64,000 bases of DNA from Desulfobaccales bacterium. Its GTDB lineage: Bacteria > Desulfobacterota > Desulfobaccia > Desulfobaccales > 0-14-0-80-60-11. Within the stretch, counting starts at the first letter, position 1, and every line of letters begins with the position of its first letter. Below the pieces are notes generated by a model, which did not search any database, had not been told where the DNA came from, and saw only the letters and a program-made list of their open reading frames with translations. The stretch spans positions 62,001-126,000 of the forward strand of contig JBAZPO010000006.1 in the NCBI GenBank assembly GCA_041648175.1, written 5' to 3'. Positions 33,437-43,183 of this stretch are shown here, one piece after another. Made by a program: the position numbers and the translations under genes.

Positions 33437-34667
33437 AGACGATAAACTTGGTGGTGGTCAGCTCTTCCAGACCCATGGGCCCGAAGGCGTGGAGCTTGGA
33501 GGTGTTGATGCCGATTTCCGCGCCCAAGCCCAACTCGCCGCCATCATTGAAGCGGGTAGAGGCGTTGACCAGAACCACCGACGAGTCCACCTCCTTTAAA
33601 AACCTTTGGGACCGGGCATAATCCCGGGTGATGATGGCCTCGGTGTGGTTGGAACCATACCGGGCGATGTGCGCCAGGGCCGCGTCCAGGTCCGACACCA
33701 CCTTCACGGCCAAAATCAGGTCCAGAAATTCCGCGCCCCAGTCGGCCTCCTGGGCCGGGGTTATCGAGGCAATGATTTCACGGGTAACGGGGCAGCCCCG
33801 TATTTCTACGCCAGCCTGGCTTAAGCGAGCGAACATTCGGGGCAAAAACTCAGGCGCCGCAGCTGTGTGGACCAGCAGGGTTTCCATGGCATTGCACACC
33901 CCGGGACGCTGCACCTTGGCGTTGAAGCAAATCGCTTCGGCCATTTCCAGGTCGGCGGAGTCATCCACAAAGATGTGGCAGACCCCCTTGTAATGCTTGA
34001 GCACCGGGATGCGGGAGTGTTCCGCCACGAAGCGGATCAGTCCTTCGCCCCCCCGGGGGATAATCAGGTCCACCAGCTCGTCCTGCTTCAACAGCTCCAA
34101 AGTGGCCTCCCGGGCCACGCTGGGGATGACCTGCACCGCGGCGACAGGGGCCCCGGCCTCGGCCAGCGCATCCTGCATCACTTGGGCCAGGGCCAGATTG
34201 GCATGCAGGGCCTCTTTGCCGCCTTTGAGGATAACCGCGTTCCCACTCTTAAGGCAGAGAGCGGCGGCATCCACCGTCACATTGGGACGGGACTCATAAA
34301 TAAAGCCGATAACCCCCAAGGGAATGCGCTGTCTCCCCACTTTCAGGCCGTTGGGGCGCACCCACATGCCGGTGACGGCCCCCACCGGGTCGGGCAAAGC
34401 CGCCACTTCCTGGAGACCCTTGATCATCGAGACAAATACTTTATCGGAAAGCGTGAGCCGATCTATAAATGCCGGAGCAAAGTTCTGGGCCCGGGCCGCG
34501 TCCACATCCCGGGCGTTGGCCGTCTGTATCCCGGTCTGGCGTTCCTTCAGCAAGTCCGCCACCCGGAGGATGACCCGGTCTTTCACCTCCCGGGACAGCG
34601 TGCCGACGCGCCGGGCGGCGCCTTTGGCCTCTTGGGCCATATGATGAACCATTTCTGGGATATCCAT
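33411..34667 (-). CDS. proA: Gamma-glutamyl phosphate reductase
   Basis: 418 residues, normal. An aldehyde-dehydrogenase fold with the ProA catalytic Cys in PGVCNAMETLLVH (about residue 255) and the nucleotide stretch IPLGVIGFIYESRPNVTVDA. It makes glutamate-5-semialdehyde in proline synthesis. proB, which usually precedes proA, is not adjacent. First gene of the operon with nadD, rsfS, M48 protease and fmdB. Confidence 0.97.
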   Translation of the reverse strand: MDIPEMVHHMAQEAKGAARRVGTLSREVKDRVILRVADLLKERQTGIQTANARDVDAARAQNFAPAFIDRLTLSDKVFVSMIKGLQEVAALPDPVGAVTGMWVRPNGLKVGRQRIPLGVIGFIYESRPNVTVDAAALCLKSGNAVILKGGKEALHANLALAQVMQDALAEAGAPVAAVQVIPSVAREATLELLKQDELVDLIIPRGGEGLIRFVAEHSRIPVLKHYKGVCHIFVDDSADLEMAEAICFNAKVQRPGVCNAMETLLVHTAAAPEFLPRMFARLSQAGVEIRGCPVTREIIASITPAQEADWGAEFLDLILAVKVVSDLDAALAHIARYGSNHTEAIITRDYARSQRFLKEVDSSVVLVNASTRFNDGGELGLGAEIGINTSKLHAFGPMGLEELTTTKFIVYGDGQIRT

Positions 34668-34729
34668 GTGTCTGCTCCGTTGCTTGGTTACTTAAAGATG
34701 GTAGCCGAAACTGGGAAAGAGCGACCACG

Positions 34730-35476
34730 TTAATTCCCTTGCCGCTTTGCCCCCTTATAAAAATCTTTGCAGCCGACCAGTTCCGAAACCGTCACCATGC
34801 GGTAGCCTTGGGCTTGCAGAGCGGGCAGGATAGTCTTCAAGGCCTCCACCGTGGGGTGACGGTCCGCTCGGGTCTCTGCGCAACAGTCGTGAAAAATAAT
34901 GATGTCGCCGTTTTTCACCCGGCCCAAGACATTGTGGATAATGGCCGGGGCCGCCAACCCCTGCCAGTCGCCGGAATCCAGGCTCCACATGACCATGCGC
35001 CGTCCGGTATGAGCCATATAAGACTTTAGCCGGTCATCCCAGGCGCTGTACGGGGGCCGGAACAGCCTGGATGTCTGGGGGCAGCCCACCAGGTCCAGAC
35101 CCACCGCGGTGCGCTCCAACTCCCGCTCCCTGGAGGCCTGGTCCGCCTTGGTCATCCGGGGATGGCTGAAGCTGTGATTGCCCACTTCGTTGCCATCTTT
35201 AAGCAGCGCCTGCACCAACCCGGGGTTTTTCTCCACCTTGTGCCCCATGACAAAAAAAGTGCCCTGGGCGCCATACTGCTTGAGTAAGGCCATGATTTGC
35301 GGAGTATAGATGGGTGAGGGGCCGTCGTCAAAGGTCAGGGCCACGGCTTTGACATTGGCTGGTCCGGCCCAAATGGTCACAGGGTCGGCCCCCCAGGCCG
35401 TCCCCAGCGCGCCGCCGCAGTACACTGCCAACAGCATCAGAATCATCCTCAACCGCAGGCGGATAAATCGTTGCAT
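34730..35476 (-). CDS. Secreted polysaccharide deacetylase
   Basis: 248 residues with a signal peptide (ILMLLAVYCGGALGTAWG). NodB-domain motifs are all present: TFDDGPSPIYTPQI (metal Asp), NHSFSHPRM (HxxxH), FRPPYSAWD, and IIFHDCCAETRADRH. It removes N-acetyl groups from a cell-wall or exopolysaccharide sugar; CE4 enzymes of this size often act on peptidoglycan or chitin-like polymers. Stand-alone gene. No clear ribosome site. Confidence 0.9.
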   Translation of the reverse strand: MQRFIRLRLRMILMLLAVYCGGALGTAWGADPVTIWAGPANVKAVALTFDDGPSPIYTPQIMALLKQYGAQGTFFVMGHKVEKNPGLVQALLKDGNEVGNHSFSHPRMTKADQASRERELERTAVGLDLVGCPQTSRLFRPPYSAWDDRLKSYMAHTGRRMVMWSLDSGDWQGLAAPAIIHNVLGRVKNGDIIIFHDCCAETRADRHPTVEALKTILPALQAQGYRMVTVSELVGCKDFYKGAKRQGN

Positions 35477-35604
35477 CCGGTTATTTTACCTGGAAATAAG
35501 CGAAAATTCAAATGGATAAACCCGGGAAGCTATCTCTGTATTGCAAATACTATGACGTGGAAAAATTAGGTCTTATGATTCGGGGGGCTCCCCCAGCCTG
35601 ACAT

Positions 35605-36852
35605 TTAGTGGGAAGATTTAGTGATTTCTCTGATGCGCTGTAATATATCTTGATACTTATATTTTTCGGCCATCTCTTGAATCGTCTGCACCGTCCGCTC
35701 ATCATGCTTACTTTTTTCCAATGCCATGTACAGTCGCATAGACGCTTCTCGCGGCCGGTGAAAACGCTCCAGGATGGCGGCCCACTTAATCATTTCCGGA
35801 GGATCGGGATAAACTCCCAAAGCTCCTAACTGTTCGTATGCTTCTAAGGCCTTGGCATCGCTGCCAGCCTCCTGATAGCACGTCGCCATCGCCAGATAGA
35901 TGTGAGGGTTATCCGGCATAACCTCCTTGGCCTGACGAAGATAATAGAGGGCTTCATCGGTTCGACCCAAGGCCGCCAGAGGATAAGAGATATTGGTCAA
36001 ACATTCAAGCAGATTAGGCTTTTGCCACTTAGGAATCATGACGTGCGCGGTTTTAAAAGCCGATACCGCTTCCTCCATCCGACCTAACTTGTAAAACGTA
36101 ATTCCCAGCTCATTATAAAGTTGACCATAGGTGGGGAATAACTTGATGCCTTCTTGAGCCGTGACAATAGCCTGATCATAGGCCCCGGAACTCCATAGGG
36201 CTATGGTAAGATTATTATAAACCGCCGGTTCAACATCACCTGCCCGTATGGCAGCCTTGAGCATACGGACCGCGGCAGGAAAATCTTTGAGGTCATTTAA
36301 TGTTGCACCTAAGTTACTCATAGCTTTGGCGTAGTCGGGTTTGATCTCTAAGGCCTTTTCATATGACTTGACCGCGCCTTTGTAGTCTTTTTGAATATAA
36401 CGAATATTTCCTTGGACAAAGTAAAAGCGATATAAATCCGGAACGTTACTTCTTATTACAACTTCAACTTCAAAGGCGAGCTTCGCCAGTTCTTCAGCCT
36501 GAATATCTTGGAGGCGATAGAGGGCGTGGAGTAAGCGGGTCTTCTTCAGTTCAAGCTGCACCCCAAAATCATGTGGCCGGAAAGAGAGGGCTTCCTCAAA
36601 AGATCGGGACGCCTCATTGAAACGCTCCTCATTGAAAAGCGCCTGACCATAATTGACGTAGGTGGAAAAGAGAGAATAGCGCTGCGTCGTGCCTGACAAC
36701 TTATCAAGTGAATCCAAAATCTGCGGCCCAAACCCGATTAAGGTGGTGATTATGCCTAAGCAGACCACCAGATCTTTGGAAAACGACATTACGGACTTTT
36801 TCGGTTTGCCCGCAGGCGCAGAGGGTTTCTTATTCCCGCTCTTTGTGTCCAT
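35605..36852 (-). CDS. Membrane-anchored TPR protein
   Basis: 415 residues. A basic N-terminus and one transmembrane segment (about 28-44, VVCLGIITTLIGFGPQI) are followed by nine or so TPR motifs (for example YVNYGQALFNEERFNEASRS, KGAVKSYEKALEIKPDYAKA, YNELGITFYKLGRMEEAVSA, HIYLAMATCYQEAGSDAKA). It is a scaffold of unknown partner. Codon use and GC look lower than neighbours in this stretch, and the upstream region is AT-rich. Confidence 0.85.
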   Translation of the reverse strand: MDTKSGNKKPSAPAGKPKKSVMSFSKDLVVCLGIITTLIGFGPQILDSLDKLSGTTQRYSLFSTYVNYGQALFNEERFNEASRSFEEALSFRPHDFGVQLELKKTRLLHALYRLQDIQAEELAKLAFEVEVVIRSNVPDLYRFYFVQGNIRYIQKDYKGAVKSYEKALEIKPDYAKAMSNLGATLNDLKDFPAAVRMLKAAIRAGDVEPAVYNNLTIALWSSGAYDQAIVTAQEGIKLFPTYGQLYNELGITFYKLGRMEEAVSAFKTAHVMIPKWQKPNLLECLTNISYPLAALGRTDEALYYLRQAKEVMPDNPHIYLAMATCYQEAGSDAKALEAYEQLGALGVYPDPPEMIKWAAILERFHRPREASMRLYMALEKSKHDERTVQTIQEMAEKYKYQDILQRIREITKSSH

Positions 36853-37011
36853 ACTGCCTCGGAATCCGGATGAAAATTAGACCACTTAGAGTATGCTGTA
36901 AATTTATTATAAATAATCGAAAAGCTCAACAATTTCGGTATAACCCCGTAACCCGCAACCCGTAACCCCTCACCTCTTACTGGCCACTGACCACTGACCA
37001 CTGATCACTGA

Positions 37012-38205
37012 TCACTGTTTTATTACGGTAATCCCCCGTGGGCTGTGGGTCAGCCATTCCACCCCCGCGGGGGTAATGCGGCCGGTGTCTTCCTGGCCGA
37101 TCATGCCGATCTCCGGCAGAAAAAACTTGGGCTCGAAGGCCAGCACCATATCGGCCTCCAGGGGATAGGGGAACCGGGCCGTGATGAACGGGAATTCATC
37201 CAGTTCCAACCCCACGCCGTGGGCCAGAAAACTAACCCGGTCCGCTCCCGGGCCCATAAAGCAGTCCCCCAGGCCCCGGCCCCGGACGGCCTCCGAGAGC
37301 ACCTGGAAAATGTCCCCGGGTTTAACCCCGGGCCGGGCCGTCGCGACAAAGAGCCGATAGAGTTCCTCCACCGCGTCGAAGGCCTCCCAGGCCGCCTCAG
37401 GCAGGGATTCCAGGGCGTACATCCGCGTCATGTCCACGATGTAGCCGTTGACGCAGGCGGCCAGATCGACGCTGATGGGTTCGCCCACCGCCAGCGGTTT
37501 TAAAGACGGCCCCTGGGGGAAGGCTGTGCTGAATCCCGGGCCGCCACTGGGGGTGTCGGTGTAGGCCGTCAGCAAACCCGATATTCCGGAGAGCACGTGG
37601 CCGTAAAAAACCTCCAAATCCCAGTTGCGCACTCGCACCAAGCCCTGGTGGCCCAGGAGGCGCAGGCGGTATTCCAGGGCTGCGGACACCTCCAGTTCGG
37701 ACATGCCCGGCTTTAAAAGCCCCGGCACCTCCTCATGGACCTGGTCCAACACGGCTGCAGCCAGACGCACCTGGTCCAGCTCATAGGCGCTTTTGACCAT
37801 GCGCTGCTGCCGGATGAGGGGTGAGAGGTCCATAATGGCATGCCCGGGGAAGAGCTGCTCCTGGATGCGCTTAAACATCGCGGCAGGGATGACATCCAGC
37901 TCCAGGGCCAGGGCCTCCCGGGGCGTAAACCCCGAAGCAGCCAGAATTTTGGGAAGTTCTTTTAAGTCCCGGTACATGGCCCGGGGCCAGGGGCCCGCCT
38001 CCGGCGGGTCTTTATGGGGACGGCGCACCAGCAGCAACGGCTGCGAACCGGCGGCCACCGCCAGGAAGCCATCCACCACCGTGCCGGTATAATAGAACAG
38101 GTCCGCGGGCTGGCGAATCAGGGCCAGGCCGATGCCGGCCGGCGCCAGCTTTTCTATAAGGGACTCCACCCGGGAGGTGATTTCAACCACCGGCACCGGC
38201 TCCAT
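37012..38205 (-). CDS. M24 family Xaa-Pro peptidase
   Basis: 397 residues from the ATG at 38205, with AGGAGG four bases upstream. A creatinase-type N-terminal domain (to about 165) precedes the pita-bread metallopeptidase domain. Metal ligands are the Asp residues of VDLAACVNGYIVDMTRMYA, the His of FLAHGVGLELDEFPF, and the two Glu in LAFEPKFFLPEIGMIGQED. It cleaves Xaa-Pro bonds; the exact substrate is unknown. It is 72 bases downstream of the LutB-LutC fusion gene. Confidence 0.92.
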   Translation of the reverse strand: MEPVPVVEITSRVESLIEKLAPAGIGLALIRQPADLFYYTGTVVDGFLAVAAGSQPLLLVRRPHKDPPEAGPWPRAMYRDLKELPKILAASGFTPREALALELDVIPAAMFKRIQEQLFPGHAIMDLSPLIRQQRMVKSAYELDQVRLAAAVLDQVHEEVPGLLKPGMSELEVSAALEYRLRLLGHQGLVRVRNWDLEVFYGHVLSGISGLLTAYTDTPSGGPGFSTAFPQGPSLKPLAVGEPISVDLAACVNGYIVDMTRMYALESLPEAAWEAFDAVEELYRLFVATARPGVKPGDIFQVLSEAVRGRGLGDCFMGPGADRVSFLAHGVGLELDEFPFITARFPYPLEADMVLAFEPKFFLPEIGMIGQEDTGRITPAGVEWLTHSPRGITVIKQ

Positions 38206-38277
38206 TATTCCTCCTCCTGGCACAAGATCATTTCCAGGCCCTCAGGAAGCCATGCCTGGGTTTATGCTCGGGTTCCA

Positions 38278-40263
38278 TCATTCCTGGTCTTCGTACAGGA
38301 TCATCTCCAGACTTACCGGACCTTGGGCGCCCAGCACCAGCACCTTTTCGATGTCCGCGGTGCGGGAAGGGCCGGTGAGCCAGCTCACCATGCCCGGTCC
38401 CCGGTCCCGGACGTACTCGAGCGCCTGGGACAGGCTCAGATTGGCTCTATCCGGGGGGATCAGGATTATGTGTTGTTTGGCTCGAAAGGACAGAGTGGCC
38501 GCGGCCCCGCACCCGGAGTCCACGAGGACGCTCCCGGTCTCGGGGATGGCCCCCAGGGCCACGGAAACTACCGTACCGGCCTCCGGAGCCCACTCGGCCT
38601 GGACGATATGGTGTTTAACCCCCAGTTCCGCGAGCCTCCCGGCCACCTGCCGCAGCCAGGGATGATCTTCCAGCCACAGAGGTGCTGCCGCCATTGCCAG
38701 CCGCCGGGCCAGGGCGACGGGACCTTGCACCCGGCTCAAGGAACTGCGGGCTTCAGCAAGCCTTTGCTCCAAAAGCGCGCCTGTCGGGGCGGCCCCATGT
38801 GTCGGTCGCAGGAACGAATCCAGATTTGTAAGATCGGACTCAGGTGCTTGCTCTCGAGGGGAAGGCCCCGCTAAATTCCTCCCTTTGGAAAAGGGGGGAT
38901 AGGGGGGATTTAGGTTCTTGCACCCACTCCGGTCCTCCTTCAGGCGGCCCCGTTGTTGGCGATGGAAGCTCTCCGAAGCCAAACGCGGCAGCCCGCGCCC
39001 CCAGCCCCGGCGCGCCACAAGCCCGGTCAATCCACGCCATACCAACTCCAGGCCCCGATACCCGCGGGGATGGGCCAGCGCCGCGCCGGCCGCGGCGCTT
39101 AAGCCCCGGATAGCCCGGAATCGGCGGCTCTGCCCGCGCAGCCCCTGGATTTTATCGCGCAGCCGGATGCCCACGGGACAAATCTCCTGGCAGGCCCCAC
39201 ATTGGGTGCAGAGATCGCAGATATCTCCCACCGGGGCCAGGTAGGGCGCTAACAAGATGCCGATGGCTCCGGGATAGACCCGGCCGTACAGATGCGCCGC
39301 GCCCACCTGAAAAATCGGACAGGTATTGAGACAGGCCCCGCACCGGAGGCAATACAAGGCCTCGGCCATCTCCGGGTCCGCGGCCAGACGCCGCCGGCCA
39401 TTGTCCAAAATCACCAGATAAAAGGCCTGCTTCCCCCGGGGCTGGATCTTGAGTCCCTGAATGAAGTGGACCAAGGCGGTGAGCCGCTGGCCCGTTGCGC
39501 TAGCCGGCAACAGGCGCAGCATCACCTCAACGTCTGTGAGCCGAGGAATGATCTTTTCCAGGCCCATCACGGCCACGTGGACTTTAGGCAGGGTGGCGGT
39601 GAAGCGCAGGTTGCTTTCGTTTTCCACCAGAATCAGGGTGCCATCCGGTGTGGCGAAATTGACCCCGGTGATCCCCATCTGGGCCTCATAAAAGCTGGGA
39701 TTCAAATAGGTTGTGGCCCACCGGGTCAGAGCCTCCGGGTCCGCCGGAATTTGGGCGCCCAGGTGGTCGGCAAAGATTTCGGCAATCTGGTGGCGATTCA
39801 GGTGGAGGGCCGGAGCGGTGAGGTGCGCCGGGGGGTGGCCGGCCAACTGCACAATGAACTCCCCAAGGTCTGTCTCCCTGACCATCAGGCCCGCCGCGGT
39901 CAGGGTGGGATTGAGCCCGATTTCCTCGGTGGTCATGGACTTGGACTTGACCACCGTCTTGACCCCGTGTTCTTGGGCAATGGCAAGGATCAGCCGCCGC
40001 GCCTGGGCCGCATCCTCAGCCCAGAGCACCCGCCCGCCCCAGGCGGTTACGGCCTGCGCCAGGCTCTCCAGGAGCTCGTCCAAACGGGCCACAGCCTCGG
40101 TTTTGATGGCCCGGGCCTGACGGCGCCAGGTTTCCCAATGGGGATAGTCGGCAAGCAGCAGGTCCCGGGCTGCCAGGGCGCGGTGCGTCGCCGCCCGGAC
40201 CGCCGGAGACCTCCCTAAGGTTTCGGGGGGATTGTCTGATTCAGGATTAGCCGTGACGTTCAA
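38278..40263 (-). CDS. LutB-LutC fusion, lactate-utilization iron-sulfur protein
   Basis: 661 residues. The N-terminal LUD/LutB part is about 1-300 (VKSKSMTTEEIGLNPTL, LILVENESNLRFTATLPKVHV). Two ferredoxin-type clusters follow (CLRCGACLNTCPIFQ and CTQCGACQEICPVG, about residues 303-370). The C-terminal LUD/LutC-like domain is about 490-661. LutABC oxidises L-lactate, usually as three proteins; LutA is not here. The linker contains the in-frame repeat at 38874-38912 that encodes NPPYPPFSKG. An FMN-dependent hydroxyacid oxidase is at 47364, but in a different unit. The fusion is clear, the substrate not tested. Confidence 0.88.
   Translation of the reverse strand: MNVTANPESDNPPETLGRSPAVRAATHRALAARDLLLADYPHWETWRRQARAIKTEAVARLDELLESLAQAVTAWGGRVLWAEDAAQARRLILAIAQEHGVKTVVKSKSMTTEEIGLNPTLTAAGLMVRETDLGEFIVQLAGHPPAHLTAPALHLNRHQIAEIFADHLGAQIPADPEALTRWATTYLNPSFYEAQMGITGVNFATPDGTLILVENESNLRFTATLPKVHVAVMGLEKIIPRLTDVEVMLRLLPASATGQRLTALVHFIQGLKIQPRGKQAFYLVILDNGRRRLAADPEMAEALYCLRCGACLNTCPIFQVGAAHLYGRVYPGAIGILLAPYLAPVGDICDLCTQCGACQEICPVGIRLRDKIQGLRGQSRRFRAIRGLSAAAGAALAHPRGYRGLELVWRGLTGLVARRGWGRGLPRLASESFHRQQRGRLKEDRSGCKNLNPPYPPFSKGRNLAGPSPREQAPESDLTNLDSFLRPTHGAAPTGALLEQRLAEARSSLSRVQGPVALARRLAMAAAPLWLEDHPWLRQVAGRLAELGVKHHIVQAEWAPEAGTVVSVALGAIPETGSVLVDSGCGAAATLSFRAKQHIILIPPDRANLSLSQALEYVRDRGPGMVSWLTGPSRTADIEKVLVLGAQGPVSLEMILYEDQE
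38874..38912. repeat. Palindromic repeat inserted in frame in the LutB-LutC linker
   Basis: TTCCTCCCTTTGGAAAAGGG and the following GGGGGGATTTAGG half match the C-rich/G-rich repeat family at 8452, 18077 and 44431. Read on the minus strand it gives NPPYPPFSKG at residues 451-463 of the fusion, between the iron-sulfur and LUD domains. The reading frame stays open through it. Confidence 0.7.
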
Positions 40264-40286
40264 CGCCGAGGGCTGCCGGGCCAGGG

Positions 40287-41018
40287 TTATTTAGGCCCAG
40301 TGACGCATTGTTCAAAAGCAGCCATCCATTCCGGGAAATGCAGATCTTCCGGCCTTTCCGTCGCAATGACGAGGAATTGGTTGACCTGTTCCTCGAGCCA
40401 GGGATGTTTGGCAAAACTATCTAGAGACTCTTGCATCACATCCTTAAAGTCAGCCGGCATATTTTCATCACAGGCAAGCTGGCTTTTCAAATAAGCCAGC
40501 ATCATTGGAAATGATATCAGCTTCTGCTCTAACCCATAATGCCGCAGTTGATCCTTGATATCCTCCCGCACCCTTTCTGTCGCCATATCACGGAGAAATT
40601 CAAAAGGATTGGTGCCACTGAACAGAGAGGGGACGGTATAACGAGCATAATTAAACCTTTTCCCCGTACGCCAGATATCATGGAGAACGTCGTGTTGTTC
40701 CGGGCTGGTGGAAATTTTCAACAACGCATCGCGGTATGGCGCCTCAAATTTCGATAAAATTACGTAATAAACCATAATCAAGTTAACAGCAAACATGCCA
40801 AAAATGCTGATGGAACGCAGAGTTGGTTGAACGGTACTGGCCCAAATGAACATGAAATAAATAAATACCGATATAGCAATAGTCATTCGTACCATTCGGA
40901 CGCCGGAAACCTTCATCCGCCTGTCTCGCCGATGAAGAACAAAGTAGATGACCAGCATGATTAAAAGGACTAACTCGATGTAGGCGCTGGAAAGTAAATC
41001 TACCAAAAATTGAAACAT
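40287..41018 (-). CDS. Membrane protein of unknown function
   Basis: 243 residues from the ATG at 41018 (ribosome site GAGAGGAG); the frame is open to 41078. Three hydrophobic segments at about 8-30, 44-64 and 68-92 are followed by a soluble helical domain of about 150 residues (ERVREDIKDQLRHYGLEQ, PWLEEQVNQFLVIATERPED). No family recognised. Gene is AT-richer than its neighbours and stands between LutB-LutC and the PpiD-like gene. Confidence 0.7.
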   Translation of the reverse strand: MFQFLVDLLSSAYIELVLLIMLVIYFVLHRRDRRMKVSGVRMVRMTIAISVFIYFMFIWASTVQPTLRSISIFGMFAVNLIMVYYVILSKFEAPYRDALLKISTSPEQHDVLHDIWRTGKRFNYARYTVPSLFSGTNPFEFLRDMATERVREDIKDQLRHYGLEQKLISFPMMLAYLKSQLACDENMPADFKDVMQESLDSFAKHPWLEEQVNQFLVIATERPEDLHFPEWMAAFEQCVTGPK

Positions 41019-41230
41019 ATCTTCTCCTCTCGTCGGCCAAGGCAGGGCAGGAAGATTATCGAATATGCCGGCAAACACGTAGTGGAACCCTCATCAGCCA
41101 GAAGTGAGACCACTGACGTCGTTTATTTTATCATACTCATACACCCAAATCCGAGCAAAATATCCCGGTATGCCGCAAGTCCCTGCCCGTGCCCTTGAGG
41201 CCGCGGCCAAGACCGCTAAGCCAGCCCTTC

Positions 41231-43111
41231 TTATTCGGGCACAAACACCTGGATCTTGGCCCGGCGGCGCTCCCCGTCCAGCCAGGAGGCGAAGAGGAGC
41301 TGCTGCTTCTGGTTAAGAAATTGGGTACGCATCCGGTCCCGCTCCTTTTGAAATTCCTGGGGGTCCGGTTCCCGCCGGGCCTTGAAGGCCAGCAGGTAAT
41401 AGGCGTCTTGCCATAGCAGGGGTTTTTCGGGATACGGGCGTTCCTGGGAAAGTTGGAAGGCGGCGCCGGTGAGGGCCTCGGCCTCCGGCTGCTTGTGGAA
41501 ACCCTGGAGCCGGGTAAAAAAGCCGCTGTCCTGAACGGTCAGCCCCGCCGCGGCCGCCACCTGGGCCAGGGGCTTGCCGCCCCGGAGTTCCCCCAACAGC
41601 CGGGAGGCTTCCTGCTCGGCTTTTTTCCGGGCCAGGTTTTTTTTCAACGCGGCCTTCACCTGGTCCTTGATCTGGGCCAGGGCGGGCAGGTGCGCCGCCT
41701 GATATTCCACGCCTTTAAGGACCGCGAACCCGTCCGGCAACTCCACCACCTTGCTGACTTCCTGGGGTTTGAGGTGAAGGGCGGCTTGGTTGAAAGCAGG
41801 CTGCACCCCCAGTCCCGGGACGGCATCTTGCAAGGCAAACAGCGGGGTCTCCCGGGAAGTCACGCCCAATTTCTGCGCCACCGTGGCCGGGGAACCCTGG
41901 GCCAACTCTTTCTGGGCCTGCTGGGCCGCGTCCTTCGCCAATTGTTGCGCCTGTTCCTCTTTAAGCCGCTGCTCCACCTGCTTGGCGGCCTCAGGCACAG
42001 CCTCCGTCTCCTTGATCTCGTCCACCTTGATCAGGTAAATCCCCGCAGGGGTGGCCGCCATACCCACGCCCCCCGGTTTGAGGGCAAACGCGACCTTGTC
42101 CCATTCCGGGTGATTCTGGCCGCGTTTGACCACGCCCAGGTCTCCCCCCTTATCCTTGGTGGCCGCGTCCTGAGAGTTTGCTCGGGCCAGGTCGGCGAAA
42201 TCCGCCCCCGTCTGAGCCTGCCGCCCCAGGTTCTGGGCCTTCTGCGTCACTTGCCGGCGCTGGGCGTCCGTGGCCTGGGCGGGCAAAGTGAGCACGATCT
42301 GGTGCGCCTGAATCGCCTTGGCGCGGACATATTCGTCTTGGTGCTCTTTGAGAAAAGCTTGCACGTCATCCGGGCTGAGCTTGACCTTCTTAAGAAAATC
42401 CTTAGTCTGGAAGATCAGGTAGTTAACCCGGGCACGGTCCGGCAGACGAAATTCCGCCTCATTCTCCTTATAATAGCGGTCCACGGCTTCGTCGCCGGGA
42501 TTTTGCTGGGCCAGGTATTTATCCGGGGAGATCGTCAGGTAGTTGACGTCCGTCTCTTCTTGGGTGATGCGGAAGAGTTCCTTTAGTTCCGCATCCGAGA
42601 CCTTGGCTAAAGAGGTCACTTCCGCGATGACCTTGCGGAGGAGCAGGCGCTGGCGCTCCCCAGCCTCGAAAGCCTGGGGGCTTAGGTGGCTCCGGGTTAG
42701 TAGCCAGTTATAGCGCTCCTCGTCGAACTTGCCGTCTTTTTGGAAATAGGGGTAGCTCTGGATCTGGCGGCGCAGCTCGGTGTCGGTCACGCCAAGACCC
42801 AGGCGCGGCGCCGCTTGGAGGATCAGGGTCTCTTCCACCAGTTGGCTCAGGGCCATCTCCTTGAGCCGCAGGGCCTTGATCATTTCGGGCGTCAGTTCGC
42901 CCGCGGCCCGCTCCTGGTACTGCTTGACCAGGTCGTTGTAATGCCGCGCGAACTCGGTCATGGGGATAATAGTGCCGTTGACTTCAGCCGCCTCCTGGGA
43001 GCGGGCCGATTTGTAGGAGCCCACGCCCCAGAAAATAAAGACTACCACGATGGCCCCGATGGCCAAATAGATGAACCAGGAACGGGAAGATTTACGCAGC
43101 CATTGTAACAT
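41231..43111 (-). CDS. PpiD/SurA-type peptidyl-prolyl isomerase
   Basis: 626 residues. One N-terminal transmembrane helix (about 12-33) anchors it in the inner membrane. A SurA-N-type chaperone domain covers about 40-240, then a parvulin domain about 265-360 (AHQIVLTLPAQATDAQRRQ, GGDLGVVKRGQNHPEWDKV), with a second helical/rotamase-like region to the end. PpiD binds secreted proteins emerging from SecYEG. Ends upstream of the CpoB-like gene. The active-site of the parvulin domain is not fully conserved to my eye, so chaperone activity may dominate. Confidence 0.88.
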   Translation of the reverse strand: MLQWLRKSSRSWFIYLAIGAIVVVFIFWGVGSYKSARSQEAAEVNGTIIPMTEFARHYNDLVKQYQERAAGELTPEMIKALRLKEMALSQLVEETLILQAAPRLGLGVTDTELRRQIQSYPYFQKDGKFDEERYNWLLTRSHLSPQAFEAGERQRLLLRKVIAEVTSLAKVSDAELKELFRITQEETDVNYLTISPDKYLAQQNPGDEAVDRYYKENEAEFRLPDRARVNYLIFQTKDFLKKVKLSPDDVQAFLKEHQDEYVRAKAIQAHQIVLTLPAQATDAQRRQVTQKAQNLGRQAQTGADFADLARANSQDAATKDKGGDLGVVKRGQNHPEWDKVAFALKPGGVGMAATPAGIYLIKVDEIKETEAVPEAAKQVEQRLKEEQAQQLAKDAAQQAQKELAQGSPATVAQKLGVTSRETPLFALQDAVPGLGVQPAFNQAALHLKPQEVSKVVELPDGFAVLKGVEYQAAHLPALAQIKDQVKAALKKNLARKKAEQEASRLLGELRGGKPLAQVAAAAGLTVQDSGFFTRLQGFHKQPEAEALTGAAFQLSQERPYPEKPLLWQDAYYLLAFKARREPDPQEFQKERDRMRTQFLNQKQQLLFASWLDGERRRAKIQVFVPE

Positions 43112-43183
43112 GGGTTCAGATTACCTCGATTTGATGTGCCCGGAAGCCGGCCAGCTCGGAAATGATCTACGGAAGCCGCAGAG

